Shown: positions 1 to 11,251 of the stretch, piece by piece | Layout: every line of letters begins with the position of its first letter | Numbering within the stretch: the stretch's first letter is position 1 | Assembly (NCBI RefSeq): GCF_000771405.1 | Contig: NZ_JDUI01000002.1 | Location: forward strand, 186,001-250,000 | Origin: Bifidobacterium pullorum DSM 20433 | GTDB taxonomy: Bacteria > Actinomycetota > Actinomycetes > Actinomycetales > Bifidobacteriaceae | Direction of reading: 5' to 3' | Length of the DNA: 64,000 nt | The notes under the pieces: model-generated | Databases searched by the model: none | What the model was told of the DNA's origin: nothing | What the model saw: only the letters and a program-made list of their open reading frames with translations | Translations under genes and position numbers: made by a program

Positions 1-2125
<2,125 letters not shown>

Positions 2126-2237
2126 GTTCGCTCCCTTGTCGGTTACCGTAAACGAGCATAGCCCAATTCGTGGGAATCGGGCACAAACTTCGTCCCAGTG
2201 TACGCGAACGTTACGATTTTTGGCGTCTTCCACACGA

Positions 2238-2273
2238 ATGATGCCCCGCGCACTGTGTGTCGCGGGGCATCAT
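2238..2273 (-). terminator. Terminator-like hairpin after hpf
   Basis: A perfect 13-bp stem (2238-2250 with 2261-2273, core ATGCCCCGCG/CGCGGGGCAT) with a 10-base loop sits 21 bases past the hpf stop codon. On the minus strand the tail is ATTCGTGTGG, only weakly T-rich. It probably ends hpf transcription before the secA promoter. Confidence 0.65.
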
Positions 2274-2294
2274 CGTCAACGTTCAGTCAGGGCC

Positions 2295-2963
2295 TCACTC
2301 GGCTTTCTTCACGTTCTCCGGGGTGTCGATCTCGAACACGCCGTAGCTCCAGCCATGGCGATGGTAGACGACGGACGGGCGGTTCGTCTCCTTGTTGACG
2401 AACAGGAAGAAATCGTGTCCGATCAGCTCCATCTCATACAGCGCCTCATCGATGGTCATCGGTTCGGCGATGTGCAGCTTGCGGCGGATGACGATCGGCG
2501 TATCCCCGACCTGGACCTCCACCGATTCGCCGGGGCCCAGATCGGAGGCGACGGCCGCCTGCGGGCTGTTGTTCGGTTCCTCGGCCGGCGCCTCCTCCTC
2601 GGCCGGCTCGGGGGTGACGACGCCCATATCGACGGGCACCGGATTCGTGTATCCACGACGATGATCCTTGCGGCGGTCACGCGTACGGCGCAGACGCAGC
2701 GTCAGCTTGTCCAGAGCCATGTCGAGCGCGCTGTATTCGTCGGTGCTCGACGCCTCGGCACGCACCACGGTGCGGCCGGCGATGACGGTGATCTCCACGC
2801 GCTTGGCGGTATCGGCCTGACGCGGGTTGCCCTCATGCGTGACGACGATCTGCACGCGCTCCGCGTCCGGGGCGATAGCGGTCACACGATTCATCTTGTT
2901 TTCGACGACATCACGGAACCTTTGCTTGATCTGCGTATGACGTCCGGTAACGACGATTTCCAT
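2295..2963 (-). CDS. hpf: Ribosome hibernation promotion factor, long form (S30AE family)
   Basis: Long-form HPF binds the 30S subunit and joins 70S ribosomes into inactive 100S dimers when growth stops. At 222 residues this is the two-domain form. The N-terminal S30AE domain covers about residues 1-105 and opens MEIVVTGRHTQI. A Glu/Pro-rich linker follows (about 118-145), then the C-terminal dimerisation domain (about 160-215) with the conserved run EALYEMELIGHDFFLFVN. The start at 2963 is preceded by a strong AAGGAGGTCCAC ribosome binding site. Upstream is a TACAAT box at 3041-3046 on the minus strand, so a 5' leader of roughly 70 bases is likely. The gene is divergent from rnpB. Its position upstream of secA is typical of Gram-positive bacteria. 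Confidence 0.95.
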   Translation of the reverse strand: MEIVVTGRHTQIKQRFRDVVENKMNRVTAIAPDAERVQIVVTHEGNPRQADTAKRVEITVIAGRTVVRAEASSTDEYSALDMALDKLTLRLRRTRDRRKDHRRGYTNPVPVDMGVVTPEPAEEEAPAEEPNNSPQAAVASDLGPGESVEVQVGDTPIVIRRKLHIAEPMTIDEALYEMELIGHDFFLFVNKETNRPSVVYHRHGWSYGVFEIDTPENVKKAE

Positions 2964-3040
2964 GTGGACCTCCTTGAGCTCAAGCGGGTTGTGCCCGCTG
3001 TATGTGCCCGAATGGCATCATCGCCATCCGGGTATGTCTC

Positions 3041-3046
3041 ATTGTA
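3041..3046 (-). promoter_or_regulatory. Likely -10 box of the hpf promoter
   Basis: The minus strand reads TACAAT here, a 5/6 match to TATAAT. No convincing TTGACA-like element lies 16-18 bases upstream. It is the only good -10 candidate between hpf and rnpB on this strand. Confidence 0.45.
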
Positions 3047-3106
3047 GCCGAGTTCGGCGGCGACATGGCGAACAACTCGCCAACGATGAACGACACGCGT
3101 ATGCGC

Positions 3107-3112
3107 TATTGT
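3107..3112 (+). promoter_or_regulatory. Likely -10 box of the rnpB promoter
   Basis: TATTGT lies 7 bases before the 5' arm of the RNase P RNA P1 helix, as expected for transcription starting at about 3119. No strong -35 element is visible. Confidence 0.4.
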
Positions 3113-3118
3113 TGTGTG

Positions 3119-3494
3119 GGTGCGAGATTCCCAGATGGCCGCGGTCATACCGGCTCGCCGGTACGGCTGAGGAACTTCCGGGCTCCATAGAGCACGATGG
3201 CGGATAACGTCCGCCCAGGGTGACCTGAGAGCTAGCGCAACAGAGAATAGACCGCCCGGACTCGTCCGGGTAAGGGTGAAACGGCGGTGTAAGAGACCAC
3301 CGGGCCGCTGGTAACAGCCGGCCGCATGGCAAGCCTCATCGGGAGCAAGGCCAAGCAGGAGACGCATGAGGGCTGCTCGCCCGAGTCTCCGGGTAGGCTG
3401 CTAGAGCCTGGCGGCGACGTCAGGTCGAGATGGATGGCCATCCGTGCCGCTTCGGCGGCATGACAGAACCCGGGGTACCGGGAATCTCGCACAC
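3119..3494 (+). ncRNA. rnpB: RNase P RNA (bacterial type A)
   Basis: This is the catalytic RNA of RNase P, which removes 5' leaders from tRNA precursors. The ends pair perfectly over 13 bp (3120-3132, GTGCGAGATTCCC, with 3480-3492), forming helix P1. Conserved core segments appear in order: GAGGAACTTCCGGGCTCC (3169 on), GGATAACGTCC, CAGGGTGACCTGAGAG, CAACAGAGAATAGACCGCC, GGGTAAGGGTGAAACGG, GGTGTAAGAGACCACC, TGGTAACAGCC, GGGAGCAAGGCCAAGCAG, GGGTAGGCTGC and near the 3' end TGACAGAACCCGGGGTACCGGGAATC. The length of about 376 bases is normal for the family. The exact ends are inferred from P1. The gene is divergent from hpf and runs head-on into the 3' end of recX 22 bases further on. Confidence 0.96.
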
Positions 3495-3515
3495 CAACCG
3501 CCGAAACGCGCCGCA

Positions 3516-4067
3516 CTACGGCAGCAGCTCCTCGGCCACACGCCGCAACACGCCGGGATCATGGCCCTTCCGCCCTCCGGCGGACCAGAACCTGCGCCGA
3601 CGCACGGCGGTTTCAAGTCCAACGGTCTTTCGTGCATACCGCCGCCCCAGTTCCCACGCGGATTCCTCGAACATCCCGCACTGCTCGGCCTGTGCGGCGA
3701 CCGTTTCGGCCAGACCGCGGTCGACCCCCTTGCGAACCAGCTCCGTCACCGTGCCGCGACGCCCCATGCATCTGCCCACGCAGTACCGCACCGCGGATTC
3801 GGCATAGGCGCGGTCATCCAGCAATCCCACACGGGTCAGTCGGGCGATCACCTCATCCACGGTGTCCGCATCGTATCCTTTGTCCAGCAATCGCCCGCGC
3901 AATGCCCCCGACGGCCGCGCGGCGGCGTCCAACAGCCGCAGCGCCGCCTCGCGGCACATATCCAGCGTCTCTTCCGCATCGGAACGGTCCGGGGATGGAC
4001 CTCCGTCACCGTGGTGGGGCGTATCGCCGCGCCCCACCACGGACAGGAATCGTTCGGCGTCGATCAT
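3516..4067 (-). CDS. recX: Regulatory protein RecX
   Basis: RecX binds RecA filaments and limits recombinase activity. The 183-residue protein has the family's three-helix repeats in the middle (about 60-110: LLDKGYDADTVDEVIARLTRVGLLDDRAYAES) and ends with a repeat containing WELGRRYARKT. The start at 4067 has GGAGACGCGTGGC just upstream. The gene begins 29 bases after the recA stop, so the two are very likely co-transcribed, and RecX synthesis would follow SOS induction of recA. The N-terminal 35 residues are poorly conserved and a later start is possible. Confidence 0.93.
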   Translation of the reverse strand: MIDAERFLSVVGRGDTPHHGDGGPSPDRSDAEETLDMCREAALRLLDAAARPSGALRGRLLDKGYDADTVDEVIARLTRVGLLDDRAYAESAVRYCVGRCMGRRGTVTELVRKGVDRGLAETVAAQAEQCGMFEESAWELGRRYARKTVGLETAVRRRRFWSAGGRKGHDPGVLRRVAEELLP

Positions 4068-4096
4068 GCCACGCGTCTCCGATCGATGATTCCGCG

Positions 4097-5233
4097 TCAG
4101 GACTTCGCCGGGGCGCTCTTCGCCGGCTTGCCCGCGTCGGTGCCGCCGGCCGCCTCGGCATCGGGCTGCGACGCATCTTCAGGCAGCGAGACCAGTCCGA
4201 ACGCGGCCTTGACCTTGTTCTCGATCTGAGCGGTCACCTCAGGGTTGTCCTTCAGGAACTGGCGGACATTCTCACGGCCCTGACCGAGCTGGTCGCCATC
4301 ATAGGTGAACCAGGAACCGGATTTCTTGACGACGTTGGCCTGCAACGCCATGTCCAGCACCGAGCCTTCCTTGGAGATGCCTTCGCCGTACAGCACGTCG
4401 AATTCCGCCGATTTGAACGGCGGCGCCATCTTGTTCTTGACCACCTTGACGCGGGTGCGGTTGCCGACGGCCTCGTCGCCGGTCTTGATCGTCTGCACGC
4501 GGCGGATGTCCAGACGGACCGACGCATAGAACTTCAGCGCCTTGCCTCCGGTCGTGGTCTCGGGGTTGCCGAAGAACACGCCGATCTTCTCGCGCAGCTG
4601 ATTGATGAAGATGGCCGTGGTGCCGGCCTGCGCCAGGGCGCCCGTCATCTTGCGCAGCGCCTGGCTCATCAGCCTGGCCTGCAGGCCCACATGGCTGTCC
4701 CCCATCTCGCCCTCGATCTCCGCCTTGGGCACCAGGGCGGCCACCGAATCGATGACGATGACGTCCAGGGCGCCGGAGCGAATCAGCATATCGGCGATCT
4801 CCAACGCCTGCTCGCCGTTATCCGGCTGGGAGACGATCAGGGAATCGGTATCCACGCCAAGCTTCTTGGCATACACGGGGTCCAGGGCGTGCTCGGCGTC
4901 GATGAACGCGGCCACACCGCCCTCACGCTGCGCATTGGCCACCACGTGCAGCGCCAGGGTGGTCTTACCGGACGATTCCGGGCCGTAGATCTCCACGATG
5001 CGCCCCTTGGGCAGACCACCGATGCCCAGCGCCATGTCCAGCGCCAACGAACCGGTGGGAATGACCTCCACATCCTGCGGGGGCTTATCCCCCAGCCTCA
5101 TGGCCGACCCCTTGCCGAAGCTCTTCTCCACCTGCGCCAGCGCCGTGTCCAGCGCGGCCTGCCGGCGCGGGTCGATGCCATGCGCACCCTTGGAGGCGTC
5201 GGCGTCCTTGGCGGCTGTCGTCTGCTGTGCCAT
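4097..5233 (-). CDS. recA: Recombinase RecA
   Basis: RecA polymerises on single-stranded DNA, drives strand exchange, and as a filament triggers LexA self-cleavage. The 378-residue protein has Walker A GPESSGKT at residues 84-91, the Walker B strand [14 protein letters not shown] around 155, the loop-1 segment [22 protein letters not shown], loop 2 with [22 protein letters not shown] and an acidic C-terminal tail. No intein interrupts it, unlike some mycobacterial recA genes. The start has AAGGAGAAGAC directly upstream. A LexA-type box lies about 220 bases upstream (5452-5465) and overlaps a candidate promoter, which leaves a leader of almost 200 bases. Confidence 0.98.
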   Translation of the reverse strand: MAQQTTAAKDADASKGAHGIDPRRQAALDTALAQVEKSFGKGSAMRLGDKPPQDVEVIPTGSLALDMALGIGGLPKGRIVEIYGPESSGKTTLALHVVANAQREGGVAAFIDAEHALDPVYAKKLGVDTDSLIVSQPDNGEQALEIADMLIRSGALDVIVIDSVAALVPKAEIEGEMGDSHVGLQARLMSQALRKMTGALAQAGTTAIFINQLREKIGVFFGNPETTTGGKALKFYASVRLDIRRVQTIKTGDEAVGNRTRVKVVKNKMAPPFKSAEFDVLYGEGISKEGSVLDMALQANVVKKSGSWFTYDGDQLGQGRENVRQFLKDNPEVTAQIENKVKAAFGLVSLPEDASQPDAEAAGGTDAGKPAKSAPAKS

Positions 5234-5435
5234 GTCTTCTCCTTAACAAGCGTGTCGTGACCGTCCGTCTCCACCCACCGTATGGGGCCGCGACGCACCG
5301 CGCAACCGCAGGCGACCAATGTGGTCGAACGATTCGCGTCCGGCTCGCGCGGATGCCGCGCACTACCGGTGCATCCGCGCGATTCCGCCGTTTCCGGCAC
5401 CCATGCCTTTGCGGCGTGGTCGGTTCATGTGGATA

Positions 5436-5465
5436 ACTATAACCCCAAACACGAACAAATGTTCG
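5436..5465 (-). promoter_or_regulatory. LexA (SOS) box and putative recA promoter
   Basis: CGAACAAATGTTCG at 5452-5465 matches the Gram-positive LexA operator CGAACRNRYGTTYG. On the minus strand a TATAGT -10 box lies at 5436-5441, and the position 17 bases upstream (GAACAT, 5459-5464) falls inside the LexA box, so LexA binding would block polymerase. Transcription would start near 5430 and read through roughly 195 untranslated bases into recA. Confidence 0.8.
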
Positions 5466-5483
5466 AATGACACGGCCGGCATG

Positions 5484-5717
5484 TCACGCGGCCGGCAGAG
5501 GCGGCGCGTTGTGGTCGGTGCCCCAGCGTCGCGCGTCCGGCACATCCATCTGATCGCACAGCGCGTTCCACACCACGCGGGGTTCGATGCCGGCGGCCAA
5601 CGCCTCGACGACGGTCAGCCCGTCCAACGAGGTCAGCTGCTGATCCCTGGAAAGACTGCGTCCATAGCTACGCCCGAACACCTCTTCCAGCAACTCCCAG
5701 AATTCGCGTTCTCGCAT
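5484..5717 (-). CDS. DUF3046 family protein
   Basis: This small 77-residue acidic protein has no known function. The sequence pattern REREFWELLEEVFG...LTVVEALAAGIEPRVVWNALCDQMDVP is the DUF3046 family, a short helical protein found next to recA in many Actinobacteria. There are no membrane segments or catalytic motifs. On the minus strand a TACACT box at 5726-5731 sits only 8 bases before the ATG and there is no ribosome binding site, so the mRNA is probably leaderless or nearly so. It lies between clgR and the recA SOS promoter, which makes a DNA-damage link possible but unproven. Confidence 0.85.
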   Translation of the reverse strand: MREREFWELLEEVFGRSYGRSLSRDQQLTSLDGLTVVEALAAGIEPRVVWNALCDQMDVPDARRWGTDHNAPPLPAA

Positions 5718-5755
5718 AGGGGCCCAGTGTACCCGGCACGCCGCCCGAGCAACGG

Positions 5756-6268
5756 TTACGATTCCAGAGAATCCAGATAGTCGGCCACCAACCGCAGCAT
5801 CTGCGAGGGCTTGACACCCAACGATTGCGCGATGGAGCCCAGCAGCTCCGAGCTGGCCTCCTTCTGCCCGCGCTCCACCTCCGACAGATACCCCAGCGAC
5901 ACGCCGGCCTTCTCGCTGACCTCACGCAGCGTCTTGCGGTCACGCGTGCGCAGTTCACGCAGCACATGGCCGATCGCCTCGCGCAGCGACACCTCACGGA
6001 CCTCGTCCGTATCCTGCATGGAGCGGCCCGCACGGGAACGCGTCCGCTCGGCGTAATCCTCCTGCTGCCACATCCGCTCCAGCGCCGCCTGACGCTCCTC
6101 CTTGGCCTTCTTGGCGGCACGGGCCTTGATGACCTGCTGCTGGGCGAACAGCACGGCCCGGCGCTGCGCCGGGGTCAGGTCGCGCATACGCGCGCCGGTG
6201 CCCTTCACCGAGGCGGCGTTCACACCTGCATGTTCGATACGTTCACGGGTCACGGTCATCGGTTCCAT
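5756..6268 (-). CDS. clgR: XRE-family transcriptional regulator ClgR
   Basis: ClgR activates the clp protease genes and other stress genes in Actinobacteria. The 170-residue protein has a charged N-terminal half and a Cro/CI-type helix-turn-helix at about residues 85-145 ([26 protein letters not shown], then [15 protein letters not shown] and [11 protein letters not shown]). The gene sits between cinA and the recA region, the usual place for clgR. The start at 6268 was chosen because GGAAGGAAGACGTG precedes it; an upstream ATG at 6319 lacks a binding site. An inverted repeat GTTCGT-N9-ACGAAC lies at 6294-6314, just upstream, and may be an autoregulatory site. In this family the protein is itself often degraded by Clp. 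Confidence 0.9.
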   Translation of the reverse strand: MEPMTVTRERIEHAGVNAASVKGTGARMRDLTPAQRRAVLFAQQQVIKARAAKKAKEERQAALERMWQQEDYAERTRSRAGRSMQDTDEVREVSLREAIGHVLRELRTRDRKTLREVSEKAGVSLGYLSEVERGQKEASSELLGSIAQSLGVKPSQMLRLVADYLDSLES

Positions 6269-6293
6269 CACGTCTTCCTTCCGACTTGGCGTC

Positions 6294-6314
6294 GTTCGTT
6301 CCACCACTACGAAC
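6294..6314. promoter_or_regulatory. Inverted repeat upstream of clgR, possible autoregulatory site
   Basis: GTTCGT (6294-6299) and ACGAAC (6309-6314) form a symmetric pair separated by 9 bases, 26 bases before the clgR start. ClgR operators in related genera are also inverted repeats with GTTCG-like ends. Binding is inferred only from position and symmetry. Confidence 0.4.
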
Positions 6315-6332
6315 AACACCGGAACCGACGGA

Positions 6333-6914
6333 TTATTCCTGTGAATCCACTGTGAATCCGCTCACATTTTCCAGAACGCGCAGCACGGTCAGACGCCTGA
6401 TGCGCTCACGGTCGCCGGACAGTCGCAGCCGGACCGACCGCACCGCCGACCCCCCATCGGGCCGGGGCGCCGACACCCCCACATACACCAGGCCGGCGGG
6501 CTTGTCCCCGTCGGGACCGGGCCCCGCCACACCGGTGGTCGACAATCCGATGACGCGACCGGCATACTCCCCCACGCCATACAGCCGCGACGTGCCGACG
6601 GCCATCTGCTCGGCCACCGACGGATGCACGGCACCCTCATGCTCCAGCAGCTCCGCATCCACCCCCAGCACCGCGGCCTTGGCGGCGATGTCATAGGTCA
6701 CCGCCGACCCCAGGAACACGCGGGAGGCCCCCGGAATGCGCACGAACGCGTCGGCCAGCAGCCCTCCGGTCAACGATTCCGCGGCGGCGATCTTCATCCC
6801 CCGTCGGTCGCACCACGCCAGAACCCGACGTGCCAAATCATCGCAGCGCTCCGCCAGTTGCGCCGCATCCGGCGCATCGGACGCGCCACCGCCCCCACTG
6901 TCGCACGTCATCAT
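6333..6914 (-). CDS. cinA: CinA C-terminal domain protein (nicotinamide-nucleotide amidase type)
   Basis: This 193-residue protein consists only of the CinA_C/PncC domain, whose best-known activity is deamidation of NMN to nicotinate mononucleotide. The conserved [15 protein letters not shown] is near residue 43 and [17 protein letters not shown] near 68; [23 protein letters not shown] near 128 is the family signature. The N-terminal molybdopterin-binding-like half of full-length CinA is absent, which is normal for the short form. The start at 6914 (ATG ATG) follows GGGAAGGGGAG. A longer frame extends upstream but would overlap pgsA and is not needed. It is probably co-transcribed with pgsA, 29 bases away. 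Confidence 0.9.
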   Translation of the reverse strand: MMTCDSGGGGASDAPDAAQLAERCDDLARRVLAWCDRRGMKIAAAESLTGGLLADAFVRIPGASRVFLGSAVTYDIAAKAAVLGVDAELLEHEGAVHPSVAEQMAVGTSRLYGVGEYAGRVIGLSTTGVAGPGPDGDKPAGLVYVGVSAPRPDGGSAVRSVRLRLSGDRERIRRLTVLRVLENVSGFTVDSQE

Positions 6915-6943
6915 CTCCCCTTCCCCGGTATCGGCCGACCCGA

Positions 6944-7603
6944 TCACCGTTCGGCCGGACGGAACGTGTTGATCAGGTAGACGGCGCCGGAATACAGGCA
7001 CAGCGCCAACGCCACGTAGATCACGATCTGGGTCAGCCAGGTATAGGCGGTCAGCCACCACGGGTTCGCCCCCGTTCCGGGAGCGAACGTCCACAGCGGC
7101 ACCAGCAGCATGGATAGGCCTACGCACTGGAACACGGTCTTGAGCTTGCCCGGCCATGCGGCGGCGATCACCTTGCCTCCGGGCCGTTCCATGACGAAGA
7201 ACCGCATCACCGTGATGCCGAGCTCGCGGATCAGGAACAGCGCCACCAGGATCCAACCCCAGACGACGTTGCCGAATTCGCCGAACGCCGCCGCCACAAC
7301 GAGCGCGCCGCAGGTGAGCAGCTTGTCCGCGATGGGGTCCATGAGCTTGCCCATCTCCGTGACCTGGTTGTATTTGCGGGCCATCCAGCCGTCGATCTTA
7401 TCGGTGGACGCGGCGACGATGAAGATGATGGCGGCAACCCACCGCATCGCGGGATTGTCGACGCCGAACGGCCCCGCCATGATGTCCAGCACCAGAAACA
7501 CCACCACCAGCGCGATGCGCGCATAGGTGACCAGATTGGGAGGCGCGTTCCAGCCATCGAGCAAGGAGCCCGTGCGCTGCTCATCGGAATTCTGCATACT
7601 CAT
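6944..7603 (-). CDS. pgsA: CDP-diacylglycerol-glycerol-3-phosphate 3-phosphatidyltransferase
   Basis: PgsA makes phosphatidylglycerol phosphate, the committed step to phosphatidylglycerol and cardiolipin, in the membrane. The CDP-alcohol phosphatidyltransferase motif D-G-x2-A-R-x8-G-x3-D-x3-D is complete (DGWMARK...GKLMDPIAD, about residues 74-96). Several hydrophobic helices are visible (about 28-48, 58-72, 100-130, 175-210). The start is uncertain. ATG at 7603 follows AAGG with normal spacing; ATG at 7597 sits 7 bases after a TACAGT box and would give a leaderless mRNA. The gene follows ftsK and precedes cinA, the standard actinobacterial order. Confidence 0.95.
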   Translation of the reverse strand: MSMQNSDEQRTGSLLDGWNAPPNLVTYARIALVVVFLVLDIMAGPFGVDNPAMRWVAAIIFIVAASTDKIDGWMARKYNQVTEMGKLMDPIADKLLTCGALVVAAAFGEFGNVVWGWILVALFLIRELGITVMRFFVMERPGGKVIAAAWPGKLKTVFQCVGLSMLLVPLWTFAPGTGANPWWLTAYTWLTQIVIYVALALCLYSGAVYLINTFRPAER

Positions 7604-7672
7604 CACTGTACCTTGATTTCAGGCGCACGGTGATAGCGGCGTTTGCGATTCGAGGAATCCGCGCGCCGCCGA

Positions 7673-10390
7673 TCACATGGCCAGGGTGTCCTGCTCCGGC
7701 GCGCTGGAGGTCAAGGTATCGCTCTCGCCGCGGATGAACGCCAGCACCGCGGGCAGATCCTGCGGCTGGACCAGCACCTGGCGGGCCTTCGACCCCTCCG
7801 AGGGGCCGACGACGCCACGCGATTCCAGCAGGTCCATCAGTCGGCCGGCCTTGGCGAACCCGACACGCAGCTTGCGCTGCAGCATCGAGGTGGAACCGAA
7901 CTGCGTGGTGACCACCAGCTCGGCGGCCTGCAGCAGCACATCCATGTCGTCGCCGATCTCCTCATCCGGTTCCACGGCGCGCTGCTCGGCCTCCTTGGCC
8001 ATCTGCTCGATGTCCTCGCGGTAGTGCGGCTTGCGCTGCGTGCGCACGTATTCCACGGCCTTGCGGATCTCCGATTCGGAAACCCACGAACCCTGCACGC
8101 GGATCGGCTTGGCCGAGCCCATCGGCAGGAACAGCGCGTCACCTTGGCCGATCAGCGTCTCGGCACCCACGGTGTCCAGGATGACGCGCGAATCGGTGGC
8201 CGAGGACGTGGCGAAGGCCAGACGCGAGGGGATGTTCGCCTTGATCAGGCCGGTGACCACATCGACCGACGGACGTTGCGTGGCCAGCACCAGATGCACG
8301 CCGGCGGCACGCGCCAGCTGGGTGATGCGCTGGATCGAACTCTCCACGTCGTTCTTGGCCACCATCATCAGATCGGCCATCTCGTCGACCACGACCAGCA
8401 GGTACGGGTACGGGGCGACCTTGCGGTTCGATCCGGCGGGGGCGTGCACCTTGCCCGCGCGCACCGCCTCGTTGAAATCCTTGACATGGCGGAAACCGAA
8501 GAACTCCAGGTCGGAATAGCGCGCGTCCATCTCCTTGACCACCCATTCGAGCGCCTGAGCGGCCTTCTTCGGATCGGTGATGATCGGGGTGAGCAGGTGC
8601 GGGATGCCCGAGTAGGCGGACAGCTCCACGCGCTTGGGATCGACCAGGATCATGCGCACCTGCTCCGGCGTGGCACGCATGATGATCGAAGTGAGCATCG
8701 AGTTGACGAAGCTTGACTTGCCGGAACCGGTGGCGCCGGCCACCAGCAGATGCGGCATCTTGGTCAGGTCGGCGGTCACGAAATGGCCCTCGACGTCCTT
8801 GCCGATGCCCGCCAGCATCGGGTTCGGGTCGTTCAGTGCCGTGTCGGAGCGCAGGACATCGCCCAGATGCACGATCTCGCGGTCGGCGTTCGGGATCTCG
8901 ATGCCGATGGCCGACTTGCCCGGGATCGGCGAGAGGATGCGCACATCGGAGCTCGCCACCGCGTAGGCGATGTTCTTCTGCAGGTTCGTGACCTTCTCGA
9001 CCTTCACGCCAGGCCCCAGTTCAACCTCGTACTGGGTGACCGACGGGCCGCGGAGGAACCCGACGACCTTGGCGTCCACGTTGAACTGTTGGAAGGTGGA
9101 GGTCAGTGCCTGGATCACGCGGTCGTTGGCGGGCGTGCGCGCGGCATGCGGCTGTCCCTTGGACAGCAGCACGAGGTCGGGCAGACGGTACGGTGCGGCC
9201 GCATCATGACCATCGCGGCCGGCATCGGCATCCGCCCCGTCGACGAGCTCCCCCGTTTCGGCGTCGACCGCGATCTCGCCGTCCTCGCCGATGGACGCCC
9301 ACGGGTCGTTCACGGCGGCGCGTTCGGCGGAGGCGTCATGCTCGTGCGTCTGCCCGGCATGCATCACCCGTGTCGATCCGGCCTGCGCGGGATCGACGAC
9401 CGTCGGCACGGCATCGGACGACGGCGTGCCCGACGACATCAGGCGCGGCGGCGCGTCGGGATCGATGACGAGGGTCTCCGCGGCATCGCCGTGACGGCTC
9501 GCGGCGTTCTCGAACGGATCGTCGCCCTCATAGCGTTCCAGCGTCCGATCCGTCCTGGCCCCTCTGGCCTTGGCGAACAGACGACCCAACAGACCCTGCC
9601 TGCGCGGCGCGGCGTCGGTGCCGTCATGCGCGGGCACCCCTTCGGCGAAGGACAACGTGCCGTCCCCCACACGCACCTCGTTCGGGAACTGCGCGCCCTC
9701 GCCCGCATCCCGCTGCCTGCCGCGGGCCTTATCCATCACCAGTCCCATCTTCTCGGGCACTTCGGTGACATGCGTCCGGGTGAGCAGCAACAGGGAGAAC
9801 ACCCCCACGATCACGAACACGACGATTGCGAACGCACGGGACAGCCCCCACGCCAGCGGGGAGCCCACGACGAACCCCAACAGGCCGCCGGCCTCCTGCA
9901 GCGCACCCATATGGAAGCCGGGCACGTCGGCGACCAGCACCACGTCGATGATCGAACAGATCGACCACATGAGCAGCGTCCACCCCGCGACCACCCGCGG
10001 ATTGCCGGAATCCTTACCGGAGTTGCGCATCAGCCGCACCGCCACGATGGCCAGCACCACCGGCACCACGACGCTCATCACACCGAACAGGCCCGAAGCC
10101 ACGGCATGAAGGAACACGCCCAACGGCCCTTTGACGCGGAACCATTCGGAGGCGCAGAAGAACACGGCGAGCACCAGCATGAGGAAGCACAGGCCGTCGC
10201 GGCGATACGCCGGGTCGTACTCGCCCACGCCCGTCACGGAACGGACCGCGGAACCCATGCCGCGCGGGATCGCCAGCAGCGCGCGTTTCCATGCCGGCTC
10301 AACCGGCGTCGTGGTCTGCGATTGCGCGGCGCGACCGTTCGTCGCCTTGCCGCGTTTGGAGGTATCGGGGGAAGAAGTGGTTCGTGCCAT
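7673..10390 (-). CDS. ftsK: DNA translocase FtsK/SpoIIIE
   Basis: FtsK is a membrane-anchored DNA pump that moves chromosome ends out of the closing septum and activates XerCD recombination at dif. In this 905-residue form, four membrane helices lie in about residues 55-215, followed by a charged Pro/Asp-rich linker and the RecA-like motor with Walker [12 protein letters not shown] (about 560) and the Walker B strand [14 protein letters not shown]. The C-terminal gamma winged helix (about 840-905, with [23 protein letters not shown]) would read KOPS sequences. The start at 10390 (MARTTSS) was chosen because the frame further upstream lies opposite the Fic gene and has no family similarity. 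No ribosome binding site is seen; a TACAAT box 10 bases before the ATG suggests a very short leader. XerC and XerD are both encoded in this window. Confidence 0.96.
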   Translation of the reverse strand: MARTTSSPDTSKRGKATNGRAAQSQTTTPVEPAWKRALLAIPRGMGSAVRSVTGVGEYDPAYRRDGLCFLMLVLAVFFCASEWFRVKGPLGVFLHAVASGLFGVMSVVVPVVLAIVAVRLMRNSGKDSGNPRVVAGWTLLMWSICSIIDVVLVADVPGFHMGALQEAGGLLGFVVGSPLAWGLSRAFAIVVFVIVGVFSLLLLTRTHVTEVPEKMGLVMDKARGRQRDAGEGAQFPNEVRVGDGTLSFAEGVPAHDGTDAAPRRQGLLGRLFAKARGARTDRTLERYEGDDPFENAASRHGDAAETLVIDPDAPPRLMSSGTPSSDAVPTVVDPAQAGSTRVMHAGQTHEHDASAERAAVNDPWASIGEDGEIAVDAETGELVDGADADAGRDGHDAAAPYRLPDLVLLSKGQPHAARTPANDRVIQALTSTFQQFNVDAKVVGFLRGPSVTQYEVELGPGVKVEKVTNLQKNIAYAVASSDVRILSPIPGKSAIGIEIPNADREIVHLGDVLRSDTALNDPNPMLAGIGKDVEGHFVTADLTKMPHLLVAGATGSGKSSFVNSMLTSIIMRATPEQVRMILVDPKRVELSAYSGIPHLLTPIITDPKKAAQALEWVVKEMDARYSDLEFFGFRHVKDFNEAVRAGKVHAPAGSNRKVAPYPYLLVVVDEMADLMMVAKNDVESSIQRITQLARAAGVHLVLATQRPSVDVVTGLIKANIPSRLAFATSSATDSRVILDTVGAETLIGQGDALFLPMGSAKPIRVQGSWVSESEIRKAVEYVRTQRKPHYREDIEQMAKEAEQRAVEPDEEIGDDMDVLLQAAELVVTTQFGSTSMLQRKLRVGFAKAGRLMDLLESRGVVGPSEGSKARQVLVQPQDLPAVLAFIRGESDTLTSSAPEQDTLAM

Positions 10391-10492
10391 AACGCAACAA
10401 ATTGTACAACCCGGCACGGTCGCGCCGCCGGCGTGGACGCGACACACACGACATCGCCGCGATTGCGACCCGCCGACCGCTATCATCGGAGT

Positions 10493-11221
10493 ATGACTCC
10501 AGCGGAACGTGCGAGCGCAGTCGCATTTGCACTGAAGAACTGCGCGTTGGAATCGATGACGCCGAGCGACGCGACGATGCGGGCCGCCGTGCGCTATGAG
10601 CATGGGGACATCGACGTCACCCGCCTGTTCGACGATGCGGACGACGACCGAGACAGCGCCGTGTTCGTGCGTACGATCGTGCTGATCGAACGCCGCTGGC
10701 CGGCCACCACCGATCTCGATGAGCTCCGGGCCATCCACCGCGGGCTGTTCGAGGGCGTGTTCAACGACGCAGGCCGTCTGCGCACCCGCGACACCGTGCG
10801 GGAGAGCACCGACGACCGGACGCGCGCCAGAAACCCGGAGGCGTTCTTCCCCGCCAATCTCATCGAGACCGGGGCGCTGAACATCGCCACCGAACTGGCG
10901 GACCGTCGGAACCTGAACAACCTGGACCGCGGCGACTTCATCCGTCAGCTCGCCCACATCTATGATGAGCTGGGCTATCTGCATCCGTTCAAGGGCGGCA
11001 ACGCGATGACGCTGCGCATCTTCGCCTCGCGCCTCGCCCACGATGCCGGCTGGGATCTGGACTGGGGGCCGGTGGATCGCGACACCTACCGCGAGGCCAA
11101 GCGGGACGCCTACCGTGGGGACACGACCGGCTTCGAGCGCATGTTCGACATGATGGTCCGTCCGGCGAATCCCACCCGCGTGTTCCTCATCGCCGGATGG
11201 GATCAGGGCCCCGCCCACTGA
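10493..11221 (+). CDS. Fic-fold protein with N-terminal antitoxin-like region and degenerate Fic motif
   Basis: Fic proteins usually transfer AMP to target proteins. This 242-residue protein resembles the Fic part of VbhT-type toxins: [20 protein letters not shown] near residue 81, and a core helix with [12 protein letters not shown] at 164-175, followed by [17 protein letters not shown]. The canonical motif is HPFx[DE]GNGRxxR; here the metal-binding acid is Gly168 and the GR pair is Ala171-Met172, while His164, Asn170 and Arg175 remain. Residues 6-45 resemble the VbhA antitoxin helix, with Asn16-Cys-Ala-Leu-Glu20-Ser in place of the inhibitory [ST]xxxE[GN], so antitoxin and toxin-like parts are fused. 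A TATCAT box at 10481-10486 lies 6 bases before the ATG (leaderless type). The enzymatic activity is uncertain; the protein may be inactive or use another substrate. Confidence 0.85.
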   Translation: MTPAERASAVAFALKNCALESMTPSDATMRAAVRYEHGDIDVTRLFDDADDDRDSAVFVRTIVLIERRWPATTDLDELRAIHRGLFEGVFNDAGRLRTRDTVRESTDDRTRARNPEAFFPANLIETGALNIATELADRRNLNNLDRGDFIRQLAHIYDELGYLHPFKGGNAMTLRIFASRLAHDAGWDLDWGPVDRDTYREAKRDAYRGDTTGFERMFDMMVRPANPTRVFLIAGWDQGPAH

Positions 11222-11251
11222 TCCGTCACCGACGTCTCCGCACGGCAGGGT

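Noticed and set aside
3430-3807. Plus-strand coding frames across rnpB and recX
   Set aside because: They cover a structured RNA gene and the antisense of recX and have no independent support.
4097-5233. Intein in recA
   Set aside because: The 378-residue frame is continuous with normal spacing between Walker A, loop 1 and loop 2.
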